64,000 nucleotides of DNA from Undibacterium sp. KW1. GTDB taxonomy: Bacteria > Pseudomonadota > Gammaproteobacteria > Burkholderiales > Burkholderiaceae_D. Below the pieces are notes generated by a model, which did no database searches, was not told where the DNA came from, and was given only the letters and a program-made list of their open reading frames with translations. How positions within the stretch are numbered: the first letter of the stretch is position 1; each line of letters starts with the position of its first letter. This document shows positions 38,460 to 46,930 of this stretch, in pieces. The translations under genes and the position numbers were made by a program. The stretch spans positions 1 to 64,000 of the forward strand of contig NZ_AP018439.1 in NCBI RefSeq assembly GCF_009937955.1, in the 5' to 3' direction.

Positions 38460-40874
38460 TTATGCCGTATTTGAATCCGGTGCTAACTTTAACAGCAAAA
38501 TCGCTACTTTTGCACCGTTTGTATCGCTACGATTTTGAATATCGATCCTGCCGCCGTGCTCATCGATGATTTTCTTCACCATTGCCAGCCCCAGACCGGT
38601 GCCGCGTGGTTTGGAAGTGGCATAGGGTTCAAAAGCCCTGGCCAGGATTTTGCTGGAAAATCCCGGGCCGTTATCGATAATTGACAGGCGTACCGCAGAG
38701 TGTGCTATCTGGTCAGTTCCAGTGTAGCGCACTACATCGGTGATGACATCAATACGTGCCACAAAACCGGGAGTGATATTGTCGGCAACAGCGTCCTGGG
38801 CGTTTTGTAAAAGATTGTGAATTACCTGGCGCAACTGGGTGGCGTCGCCCATGACCTTGGGTAAATCTGCTGCCATGGTCAGCTTGATGGCGTCCCGGCC
38901 ATCTCCAGCGATATACAGGTGCAGCACTTCATCAATCAGGCCAGCCAGATTCAAGGGCATCAACACTGCGGGCGGCGTACGCGCATAGTCACGGAAGTCA
39001 TCGACCATGCGCTTCATCGACGTCACCTGATTGACGATGGTGGTTGTGCTCTTATTGAGTATCAGTACATCGGTTTCGCTGAGCTTGTCCTGTAATTTCA
39101 TTTGCAGACGCTCTGCTGACAGCTGTATCGGCGTCAGCGGGTTCTTGATTTCATGTGCGAGGCGGCGCGCCACTTCACCCCAGGCGATGGAACGCTGGGC
39201 AGAAATGATATTACTGATGTCATCGAACACCACCACATAACCACTGCCCGATGCCACCGGCAGGTGGGAACCACGGGCCAGCAGGGTAATGCTTTGTTCT
39301 TCTTCTGCCGCTACCGCTTCTGCGGGGGCTCCCGCTGCTCCTGCAGTTCCAGATACGGCAGGGCCAGCAGTCTTCTTGCCTTTATTCGGGCGCGGCACTT
39401 CAATTTGCTGTTGCCAGTGTTGTTCGCGTTCGTTTTCGCCGCCGGCAGCTGACTGTGCATGCTGTTCAGAAAAAGCCTTGGAAATCGCAAAGGCAAAGGC
39501 CTGCATGCCATCAATATCGGCCAATGGCTTATTGATTTCGCTTTCCAGCCTGCGCTGCAGGATACGTTCTACCGATTCATTGCAAGTCACCAGATTGCCA
39601 TTCTGGTCCAGTACCATCACACCGGCGGACATGTTCGCCAGCACAGATTCCAGATAGGCCTTGGCGTTTTCCAGTTCATTGCGGTTTTTTTCCACCGTGG
39701 CACGGGCGTCAAACAATTGCCTGGTCATGGTGTTGAAAGACTTGGTCAGGCTACCCAGCTCATCGGTACTGGTGACGATAGGGCGGGGCGAGAAATTACC
39801 TTCGGTCACGGCCTTGGTACCCTCTGCCAGCAGCAACAGCGGTCTGGCCAGCTCACCCGAAATCAAAAACGCGCTGGTGATTGCTGCAACTATCGCCAGC
39901 AACAAGGTCAGCGTCAGGGTGATGATGTACATCTTTTTCAGGTTCACCCGGCCTATGGATCGTACCTGGTATTCACGGGAGGCATTGCTCAGGGCTTCGG
40001 CATGCATCGCCAGATTCGCTGGTACTGGCTGTATCAGTTGCAGGTACAGGGCTTCGTTTTGCAGGGATATCCAGCCCGTCGTCATGCGCAAAGGTACTAC
40101 CACGCGCGAGCGCAGGATGCGGGCAGGTTCAGGTGCCAGTGCCGGTCTGGTAGCACCACGGGTTTCTGCACTGCTGGCAGAACTTGCCGGGCTTGCAGCA
40201 GGATCATCTGCCGCTGGCTGTATCAGTTTTTCATCCCTGGCAGCGTAATAACGCGACAGCTTGACTTGCCTGATCATTTCAGGAGTAGGCAATTCAGGCA
40301 GCAGGCTGCTGACATTGTCATTGGCAGAGGCGATCAGGCGGCCCTTGCTATTGACGATTGTCGCTTCCTGTATCTGCATGCGTTCACGCAGGCGCGACAG
40401 GTGGATGGACATTGAGCTCTCAGACGGATCAGACAATTCTGACGCCATGTCATTGGCCTTGGATTGCAAGTCCGCCAGCAAGAAATCAAGCGCAGTCAGC
40501 CCCATGTTCTTGCCAGAATCGAGTGCAGACTCGACCTTGACGTCAAACCAGGATTCGATGGAGCGCGAGACAAACTGTACTGACACCAGGTAAATCACGC
40601 TGCCCGGCAAAATACCAACGAGGGCAAACAAGACCACCAGCCTGGTCATCAGCTTGGAACCAAACTCCTTGGCACGGAAACGGCGGAACAAACGCAGTAC
40701 CAGGGTCAGCACCAGGACCAGCAAGGCCAGGGCAACCACGGCATTGGCGTCCAGCAGCCATTCATAGTAACGCTCAAAACGCGCAGAATTTTCCTGTACT
40801 GTGGTCAGGAAAAACAGCAGGATGCTCATCAGAGCGCCGCCGATAATCAGTGCATACCGCAAAAATCTTGTCAC
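38460..40874 (-). CDS. ntrY: NtrY-type sensor histidine kinase
   Basis: An 804-residue membrane kinase that phosphorylates NtrX, probably responding to nitrogen or redox state. Three N-terminal membrane helices, a large periplasmic region, another helix (about 318-340), HAMP (LARPLLLLAEGTKAVTEGNF), PAS, HisKA (LAHEIKNPLTPIQLSAERL) and HATPase (NLLQNAQDAV, DNGPGFSS, GTGLGLAMVKKI) follow in order. Two Ala/Ser-rich inserts (around 225-250 and 485-515) are unlike the rest. Its start overlaps the DUF4390 stop by four bases. It is part of the rsmB-DUF4390-ntrY-ntrX block. Confidence 0.95.
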   Translation of the reverse strand: MTRFLRYALIIGGALMSILLFFLTTVQENSARFERYYEWLLDANAVVALALLVLVLTLVLRLFRRFRAKEFGSKLMTRLVVLFALVGILPGSVIYLVSVQFVSRSIESWFDVKVESALDSGKNMGLTALDFLLADLQSKANDMASELSDPSESSMSIHLSRLRERMQIQEATIVNSKGRLIASANDNVSSLLPELPTPEMIRQVKLSRYYAARDEKLIQPAADDPAASPASSASSAETRGATRPALAPEPARILRSRVVVPLRMTTGWISLQNEALYLQLIQPVPANLAMHAEALSNASREYQVRSIGRVNLKKMYIITLTLTLLLAIVAAITSAFLISGELARPLLLLAEGTKAVTEGNFSPRPIVTSTDELGSLTKSFNTMTRQLFDARATVEKNRNELENAKAYLESVLANMSAGVMVLDQNGNLVTCNESVERILQRRLESEINKPLADIDGMQAFAFAISKAFSEQHAQSAAGGENEREQHWQQQIEVPRPNKGKKTAGPAVSGTAGAAGAPAEAVAAEEEQSITLLARGSHLPVASGSGYVVVFDDISNIISAQRSIAWGEVARRLAHEIKNPLTPIQLSAERLQMKLQDKLSETDVLILNKSTTTIVNQVTSMKRMVDDFRDYARTPPAVLMPLNLAGLIDEVLHLYIAGDGRDAIKLTMAADLPKVMGDATQLRQVIHNLLQNAQDAVADNITPGFVARIDVITDVVRYTGTDQIAHSAVRLSIIDNGPGFSSKILARAFEPYATSKPRGTGLGLAMVKKIIDEHGGRIDIQNRSDTNGAKVAILLLKLAPDSNTA

Positions 40875-41458
40875 TTGTCTTCAGCCTTGAAGGAAAAACG
40901 CTTCCACTCGGTTTTCTGGCTCCAGTGACTGTCGTTGAAGCTGGGTATCTGCAAATGCATGGGAATCTTGCTCAGGCCCATGCGCAATTGCAAGGCAACA
41001 TTGTAGGTGGCACCAGCCGAGAGCAGGGATTTGTCAGCGATCAGCCAGCGATTCGGGCGTGTCACCAGGTTCAGTGCCGTATCCAGAGAGGGGAAGTTTT
41101 GTTGCAAGCCATTATTAATGGTGACGGTATATTGCTGCGTCCACTCATTATAGGCAATCCTGACCAGGTATTCGCTGCGCACGACCTTTTCATCCACCCA
41201 GTACCAGCGTGAACGGGTCAGCTCTACCTCGGTCGTGAACGATACCGGGATACCATCGCGGATAGCCTTGCGCAGGCTGTCACTGAGTTCCAGTGAGAAA
41301 CTGGCAGCCAGGCGGTAACCCTCGTCACTGGCTTCTATCCTGGCGGTTTTGACTTCCACATCGGCAGCCTGGGCCGCAGGCACCACTGCCATTGCCAACA
41401 GCGCCAACATCAAAGTCAGCGAAAACTGGCGCAGCAGGGAAGCGAAACGTCTGAACAT
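40871..41458 (-). CDS. DUF4390 family exported protein
   Basis: A 195-residue protein with an N-terminal signal sequence (LTLMLALLAMAVVPAAQAA). The mature domain carries the DUF4390 pattern (SLRKAIRDGIPVSFTTEVELTRSRWYW...YLVRIAYNEWTQQYTV). It is coupled to ntrY by a four-base overlap and follows rsmB, the normal Burkholderiales order. A role with the NtrY sensor on the periplasmic side is plausible, by context only. Confidence 0.9.
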   Translation of the reverse strand: MFRRFASLLRQFSLTLMLALLAMAVVPAAQAADVEVKTARIEASDEGYRLAASFSLELSDSLRKAIRDGIPVSFTTEVELTRSRWYWVDEKVVRSEYLVRIAYNEWTQQYTVTINNGLQQNFPSLDTALNLVTRPNRWLIADKSLLSAGATYNVALQLRMGLSKIPMHLQIPSFNDSHWSQKTEWKRFSFKAEDK

Positions 41459-41514
41459 GCAATCAATACGGAAACAAAAGTCTGCTAATGATAGCTTGAA
41501 CTTGTTGGCATTCG

Positions 41515-42981
41515 TTAATTTTGCAGTGGTTTTTGAAACAATGCATAGAACAAACCATCATGTTCGTTGTTGCTTTCGGACGTATTGCCCATGCTGGGCA
41601 GTAATTGGCCTGGTGCATCCAGGCGTTCAGCCCCGTTGCGGGTGGCAAAGGCGGCGGCCTGGGCTTCGGATTCCAGTGGCCAGATTGAGCAGGTGACCAT
41701 CAGCATCTTGCCGCCCGGTTTCAGCATGCGCCACAGATTGTCAAGGATGCGGGCGGACAGGGCCGCCAACTGGGCAGCATCGGTCTTGCGACGCAGCCAG
41801 CGGCTGTCCGGGTGACGCCTGACCACGCCAGAGGCCGTACAAGGCACGTCAGCCAGGATGCGGTCATACGGCTGGCTATCCCACCAGTTATTACGGGTGG
41901 CATCGCCTTCCTTGATGGTCGCAAACAGTTTCAGGCGCGCCAGGTTTTCATGGATGCGCTGGATACGGGCCGGGTCGGTATCGACGGCGGTCAGTTCAAT
42001 ATCGGCCAGTTCCAGCAAGTGACCAGTTTTGCCACCGGGGGCCGCACAGGCGTCGAGCACCCGCATACCTGCGTGCACATCCAGCAAAGGTGCAGCCAGT
42101 TGCGCTGCGGCATCCTGCACGGACACCACGCCAGCTTCAAAGCCAGGAATGTTCAATACCGGCATGGGACGGTCAAGGCGTACGGCAAACGGGCCTATCT
42201 GGCTGGCACCAATTTGCTGGCTGGCCAGCAATTCCAGATAAGCAGCGACCGTACTGGCACGCTGGTTGACCCGCAAAGTCAAAGGCGGGGCATGGTTGCC
42301 ACAGCTTAAAATCGCTTGCCAGTCTTGCGGGTAGGCTGCCTTGCACTGATCCACCCACCATTGCGGGTAATTCCAGGCCGCTGCCGGTTGCTTCATGACC
42401 AGCTTCAGTAACTCATCTTTTTCACGCAGGTAGCGGCGCAGCACGGCATTCACCATGCCCTTGGCAAATACCATGTGCGGGCTGGAGGTGGCGGCGTTCA
42501 CTGCCTGATCCACCACCACAAATTCTTCATACGCTTTCTCTTCATCGCCTTCGTTGCCCACCAGCAAGGTCAGGGCGCAGCACAGCAGGCTATACAACAA
42601 GGCCGGTTCCGGCGTCTTGTTGGTCATGATTTTCAGCAAGGCATCAACCCGGCCCACCTGGCGCATGGTACGGTAGGCAATATCCTGTATTGCGCCACGG
42701 GCTTGCGGCAAGGGGTTGGTTTGCGTAAATACCCTCGTCAATGCCTGTGGCAGCGCCGTACCTTCCAGCACATAGGCCACTGCCTGTGCTGCACCGACCA
42801 GGCTGAAAGCCAGCGAATCTGTCTTGACTTCTACCGTCTCAAATTCGACCTGGGGCTTATTGCTGTCGCGCGATGTACTACCTGCGCGCGCAGTACTGTC
42901 ATTCGCATTGTCACTCGCTGCATTTGTGCTGCGGGCAGGTTTGGCTGGTCGGCCCAGAGTTTTTCTTGGTTGATCTTGCAT
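41515..42981 (-). CDS. rsmB: 16S rRNA m5C967 methyltransferase RsmB
   Basis: S-adenosylmethionine-dependent methyltransferase of 16S rRNA cytosine 967. An N-terminal NusB-like RNA-binding domain follows a low-complexity leader of about 60 residues that is longer than in E. coli. The catalytic domain has the SAM motif DACAAPGGKTGHL and the two conserved cysteine motifs, DVPCTASG near residue 380 and TCSIWPLE near 430. At 488 residues it is slightly long because of the leader. It is first in the ntrYX cluster. Confidence 0.95.
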   Translation of the reverse strand: MQDQPRKTLGRPAKPARSTNAASDNANDSTARAGSTSRDSNKPQVEFETVEVKTDSLAFSLVGAAQAVAYVLEGTALPQALTRVFTQTNPLPQARGAIQDIAYRTMRQVGRVDALLKIMTNKTPEPALLYSLLCCALTLLVGNEGDEEKAYEEFVVVDQAVNAATSSPHMVFAKGMVNAVLRRYLREKDELLKLVMKQPAAAWNYPQWWVDQCKAAYPQDWQAILSCGNHAPPLTLRVNQRASTVAAYLELLASQQIGASQIGPFAVRLDRPMPVLNIPGFEAGVVSVQDAAAQLAAPLLDVHAGMRVLDACAAPGGKTGHLLELADIELTAVDTDPARIQRIHENLARLKLFATIKEGDATRNNWWDSQPYDRILADVPCTASGVVRRHPDSRWLRRKTDAAQLAALSARILDNLWRMLKPGGKMLMVTCSIWPLESEAQAAAFATRNGAERLDAPGQLLPSMGNTSESNNEHDGLFYALFQKPLQN

Positions 42982-43198
42982 ATTTTTATTGGATGGATTC
43001 GCAATACTGCTATAAATTGCCTTTGTGGCAATTTAACATAAATTCGCACGCCAGCACATTCTGCCCATAAAATTGGCAGGCCGGATCATGGCGAAAGGGC
43101 GCTAGTGTAACAGCCTTGCTGCCTTAATCTGTTTTCTTCGGGGCGAAACCATGCCTGGCTGGTTTCCAATTCCCTGTTCACCATCAGATAAACTGCGT

Positions 43199-44082
43199 TC
43201 AGGCGGCTTTTTGTATCAGTTCCAAAGGGGTAAATTGCTGGAGTTCCAGCCAGGTGCGCAAGTCGTCGAATACCTGGGTGGCATCGAGCTCATTAAATAT
43301 CTCGTGATAGAAACCGGCGTAAAAATACTCTTTGAACCGGGATGCATCCAGTTTTTCCAGAAAGCGCCTGCTGCCGGCAGGATCGACCAGGTGATCATCC
43401 TCTGCCACCATCATCAGCAGGGGGATGCTTAATTCAGCAGCATGGGCATGGCAATAGTCCATGGCCTGCAACATGCTGGTCAGCAGGCGTGCACTCAGGC
43501 GTGTATGTACCAGGGGATCATTTTGATAGGCGAGTACCACTTCGCCATCATGGGATAAATAGCGGGTTTGCAAGCCGTTTGGCAAGCCAACGCCGGGGAT
43601 CAGGCTGGAAGCCACTTTCAGCAAGCCATGTTGCAGGCTGGACATGCGTATTGCCAGCGCGGGGAAGATAAAATCAGGGCACGCAAGGGGCTCAGTTGCT
43701 CCAGTGCGTAGCGGGCAGCGAACAGGCCACCCATGCTGTGTCCTAACAGGATGGGCGGGCCAGCCAGAGACTGGCTAAAGTCGCTGATGACCATCTGGGC
43801 ATCACGCAGCAGACACATGGAGTCCGGTACGTCACCGCTGCCACCATCAGACTGGCCATGACCACGGTGATCATAAGTACGTACGACAAAACCCAGGGTA
43901 TTGAAAAACCTGGCGACATGGGCATAGCGGCCACAGTGTTCGCCCAGGCCGTGCATGATGACCACCCCTTGCCGGGGTTGCTCCATGAGCGCTTCCGCGA
44001 GTGGCCAGTCACGCACAAAAATCGCCTTGCCGTCGGCGCTGCTGAGTTCGAATTCCCTGGTATTTTCTACGTGGGAAGTCAT
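43199..44082 (-). pseudogene. Frameshifted monoacylglycerol-lipase-like alpha/beta hydrolase
   Basis: The first frame from ATG 44082 carries the oxyanion segment VVIMHGLGEHCGRYAH, the DHRGHGQSDG motif and the nucleophile elbow LLGHSMGG, up to LRALILSSP. The second frame (to 43199) carries MSSLQHGL..., the acid segment MMVAEDDHLVDP and catalytic-His FYHEIFNE. A single missing base near 43660, within CCCCGCG, breaks an otherwise complete enzyme. Because only one indel separates the halves, a sequencing error is possible. Confidence 0.85.
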
Positions 44083-44086
44083 GGCT

Positions 44087-44431
44087 TTATACGCCCCACA
44101 TGACTTCACGCTGCATCTTGTTGGCGGCGTGCAGCATCTCAAGCACAGGGAAGGCCCTGGTGGCAAAGCTCACGGGTTCTGGAGCTTCATGCTCATTATC
44201 ATCACCATTTTCATTGTGATGGGCATTCACATCGCGGCTCACTTCTTCAGAAATGGAATGTGCCTTGCTTTCGGCAACGGCAGCTTCTATCTTTTCTATT
44301 GCCTGAGGCAACTCTGGAGGTGTAATGATGCCGCGTTCTACATCCTTGTGCAAAAGATCCAGGATGCGACGCGCATGTTCTTTGTACATGGTGATTTCTG
44401 TAGCAGCTTTGGATTTAAACGTGATCAGCAT
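44087..44431 (-). CDS. DUF1840 family protein
   Basis: A 114-residue soluble protein of a small family of Burkholderiales-type genomes. It begins MLITFKSKAATEITMYKEHARRILDLLHKD and ends RAFPVLEMLHAANKMQREVMWGV, both conserved in the family, with an acidic variable centre. It ends four bases before the lipase ATG on the same strand, so the two were probably co-transcribed. Function unknown. Confidence 0.88.
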   Translation of the reverse strand: MLITFKSKAATEITMYKEHARRILDLLHKDVERGIITPPELPQAIEKIEAAVAESKAHSISEEVSRDVNAHHNENGDDNEHEAPEPVSFATRAFPVLEMLHAANKMQREVMWGV

Positions 44432-44566
44432 GGGCGTTTCCCTTTTTTTCTAGGACATGTGGAGATAATGCGGCCAAACACCTGCATTGCGCTAGCGGCA
44501 CTGGGCTGGCTGCGCGTCCTTATATAATAATCCCAAATCAGCGGCTTGTCGTTTCAGATTGTTGCT

Positions 44567-45070
44567 TCAGTTGGATTTGAAAGACGTCATATAGGTGTCG
44601 ATGACATCCTGTTTCATGTCTTTTTGCTGACCAAGCATGATAATTTGATATACCCAGGGGCCACGTACCAGAAAACGCCCCACCATCGTGACAGGCTGGC
44701 CACTGCGCAGTTTGCCGTGCACTTGAAGCATGTCTGCACTCAGGCTTTTGGTGGTTTCCGGAGTTCCCTGAATGTTGTTGATCATGCCTTTTTTCATGGC
44801 TTCCATGATCAGGCCTGCCTTGCCGGCATCCTCCGCTTTGGTACTGCCAACGGCAAAACTGATGCCGCCGACTTCACCGGCCAGCATATCCATTTTCACT
44901 TTGATGCCTTCGAGCTGCATGTCCTTACTGTCACTCAGGGGTTTGCCCGGCATCAGGATGGAAAAAGGCGCATTGCTGCCGCGCGCATCGCGCCAGTCAA
45001 ATTTAGGGCTGCAGGCATTCAACAGTAACAGACTGGCAAGCATCAAGGCACAACGGAGTACAGGTTTCAT
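44567..45070 (-). CDS. Predicted lipoprotein of unknown function
   Basis: From ATG 45070 the protein starts MKPVLRCALMLASLLLLNAC, a signal peptide with lipobox LLNAC, giving a lipid anchor on the Cys. The 167-residue product has a mature part beginning SPKFDWRDARGS, with FSILMPGKP early and a Gly-containing core (GRFLVRGPWVYQIIMLG). No enzyme motif is seen. An upstream ATG at 45103 is rejected because it precedes the signal peptide by 11 residues. Confidence 0.72.
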   Translation of the reverse strand: MKPVLRCALMLASLLLLNACSPKFDWRDARGSNAPFSILMPGKPLSDSKDMQLEGIKVKMDMLAGEVGGISFAVGSTKAEDAGKAGLIMEAMKKGMINNIQGTPETTKSLSADMLQVHGKLRSGQPVTMVGRFLVRGPWVYQIIMLGQQKDMKQDVIDTYMTSFKSN

Positions 45071-45347
45071 GGAGATCAAATCAATAAGATTGCAGGAAGA
45101 CATTCATGTTTATGGCTTTCTTGCCGTCAATAACATGTCTCAAGTGCTACATGATAATTCCTTTGTACCGATTGCGCCTGTTTTTGCAAATAACGGCGGT
45201 CTCCGCAAATTGACAGGTGTTTTCCTCTCTGTCTTCAGCAACAAGCCATTCTGCGCAGGTATGCAGTGGGGTATCATGACAACTGCGCATAGATAAGTCT
45301 GGGCAGGTAGGGCCGGGTATGTTTTCATTTCATTTTTTGGTGTTGTG

Positions 45348-45686
45348 ATGTCACTTTTCAAGTTCTCCGGGATTTTTTTGCTGATGCTGACATCGCTGAC
45401 GGCTTGCGACCGCCTGGGTTTGCCTGACCCCGCGAAAGAAGCAGCGGCCCGCGAATCAGATGCCCGTGCCACCGGCAGCGCCTGCCGCCATGCCGGCCGC
45501 GCCATAGAAGACTGTTATGCCCTGAACCCTGATGCTGCCCGTTCAGCCGTATATGCCGGATGGAAGGAAATGAACGACTATATGCGGGAAAACAAGATCG
45601 ATGTCGTTAAGCCCGAACTGGCGAAATCAGAAGCTCCCAACGCCGAAGAAAGCAGCGCCTCCGCCAGTGCCAAGGCATCAAAATAG
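45348..45686 (+). CDS. Small predicted lipoprotein
   Basis: From ATG 45348 (a GTG three bases earlier is also possible) the N-terminus MSLFKFSGIFLLMLTSLTAC is a lipoprotein signal with lipobox LTAC. The 112-residue product has a mature part with two further Cys (SACRHAGRAIEDCYAL), which may form a disulfide, and ends in an Ala/Ser/Lys-rich tail. It lies ten bases before the acetyltransferase start, suggesting co-transcription. Function unknown. Confidence 0.7.
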   Translation: MSLFKFSGIFLLMLTSLTACDRLGLPDPAKEAAARESDARATGSACRHAGRAIEDCYALNPDAARSAVYAGWKEMNDYMRENKIDVVKPELAKSEAPNAEESSASASAKASK

Positions 45687-45696
45687 AGAACATAGG

Positions 45697-46191
45697 ATGT
45701 TGGTACGCACCATGCAGCCAGCCGACCTGGCAGCTGTCTATCATATACAGACCCAGGCTTATGTAGCCGACATGGTGGAAGCCCCTGCATTACTGGCCAG
45801 CCGCCTGGCGGCAGCACCAGCTTGCGCCTGGGTGGCTGAGCTTGGCAATCAGGTAGTCGCTTACCTTGCAGCCTATCCTTCACGCTTTGGGAAGATTTCT
45901 GCCCTGGGACAGGAATTCCAGCCCGCCCAGCCAGCCAATGCGCTCTACCTGCATGATATGGCTGTCGCAACAGAGCAGGCAGGGCAGGGGGTGGCCCGTG
46001 CCATACTGGCAAGCGCACTGGAATATGCAGCTGCGCAAGGCTGGCAATATGCCTGCCTGGTCTCCGTACAAAGTACCCGGTCTTACTGGCAAAAACTCGG
46101 ATTCATAGCCCAGACTGACCTGGATGAAGAACAACAGGCAAAGCTCGACAGCTATGTGGGGCCTGCCTTTTATATGGTCAGGGCCTTGTAA
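45697..46191 (+). CDS. GNAT-family N-acetyltransferase
   Basis: A 164-residue acetyltransferase. The central ALYLHDMAVATEQAGQGVARAILASALEYA is motif A of the GNAT fold (acetyl-CoA pyrophosphate loop, here QAGQGVA), followed by the VSVQSTRSYWQKLGF motif B. The start at 45697 is chosen, since an upstream frame opening at 45601 lies over the lipoprotein gene. The acceptor substrate cannot be told. A long hairpin follows the stop. Confidence 0.85.
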   Translation: MLVRTMQPADLAAVYHIQTQAYVADMVEAPALLASRLAAAPACAWVAELGNQVVAYLAAYPSRFGKISALGQEFQPAQPANALYLHDMAVATEQAGQGVARAILASALEYAAAQGWQYACLVSVQSTRSYWQKLGFIAQTDLDEEQQAKLDSYVGPAFYMVRAL

Positions 46192-46205
46192 AGCCGCAAT
46201 GGGAA

Positions 46206-46247
46206 AAAGCGGATTTGCCAGCCAGGGTGGCTGGGCAAATCCGCTTT
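46206..46247. terminator. Long hairpin after the acetyltransferase gene
   Basis: AAAGCGGATTTGCC (46206-46219) pairs with its complement ending at 46247, with an inner CCA-GGG-TGG stem-loop. An A-run precedes and a T-run is at the 3' arm, so it could end transcription from both the acetyltransferase and the convergent DUF1161 gene. Confidence 0.7.
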
Positions 46248-46276
46248 GCAGGCCTGGTTGTGATGAGTTCTAGCGG

Positions 46277-46537
46277 TTATTCTTCTGCCTTGCTGCCAGA
46301 CTTTTCTTTTTTGTAGATAATTTTCTTTTTGCCACCTTCGCAGGTGCCGACCACGCGATGCTTGGTTTCAGTGTCTTTGGATACCACCTGCAGACTGTAA
46401 TTGCTGACTCCTTTGCCCTCCAGCTTTGCTGCCACCTTGTCTTTGATTACTTCGCAAGAAGTGACTTCGGCCCAGGCCGGGGCGCTGCCGAGCAACAAAC
46501 TGATGACCAGACCTTTGATCCAAACGCTTTTTCTCAT
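46277..46537 (-). CDS. DUF1161 family periplasmic protein
   Basis: An 86-residue protein with signal peptide MRKSVWIKGLVISLLLGSAPAWA. The mature domain carries the DUF1161 features: CEVIKDKVAAKLEGKGVSNYSLQVV and GTCEGGKKKIIY, with two Cys probably bridged. Function unknown. It is transcribed divergently from the kinase across a gap of about 390 bases. Confidence 0.87.
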   Translation of the reverse strand: MRKSVWIKGLVISLLLGSAPAWAEVTSCEVIKDKVAAKLEGKGVSNYSLQVVSKDTETKHRVVGTCEGGKKKIIYKKEKSGSKAEE

Positions 46538-46930
46538 TTTGCTTGCTCCCTCTCCAAGTTTTTATGCAATACCCGGGCAAGCCATCGTTGGCATGTATCC
46601 AGGTACATTCTTAAAACCGTAACATTTCCCGGATATTTTTAACAGGAATAAATAGTTACTTCATAGAAAGCGTGGTAAATCGTCTGCATATTTGCTGCCG
46701 ACTGATAAAGTTCCGGTGTTGCAAGGTGTATTTCATCAACATGGTAGCAAGCCCTGATAGTCATGTTTGTGTATATTCTTGTCGATATAAAAACTATCAG
46801 TCACTGTTGAGTACCGGAATAGAATATATTTACATTACAGTATTATTTGAAAATCAAAATTTCATCACTTCAATATTTCAGGCAACATACGGGCCTATCA
46901 ACTTGCCAGACTTGAGCACAAGGATCAGCT
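46538..46930. other. A+T-rich intergenic region between divergent genes
   Basis: About 390 bases between the DUF1161 gene and the kinase. It must hold both promoters, but I see no confident hexamers, hairpins or coding sequence. Confidence 0.4.

Noticed and set aside
39459..40415. 318-codon open frame on the plus strand opposite ntrY
   Set aside because: Its translation lacks any domain and is rich in Gln/His/Arg, as expected for a shadow of a G+C-rich gene. The minus-strand NtrY motifs are complete across the same bases.
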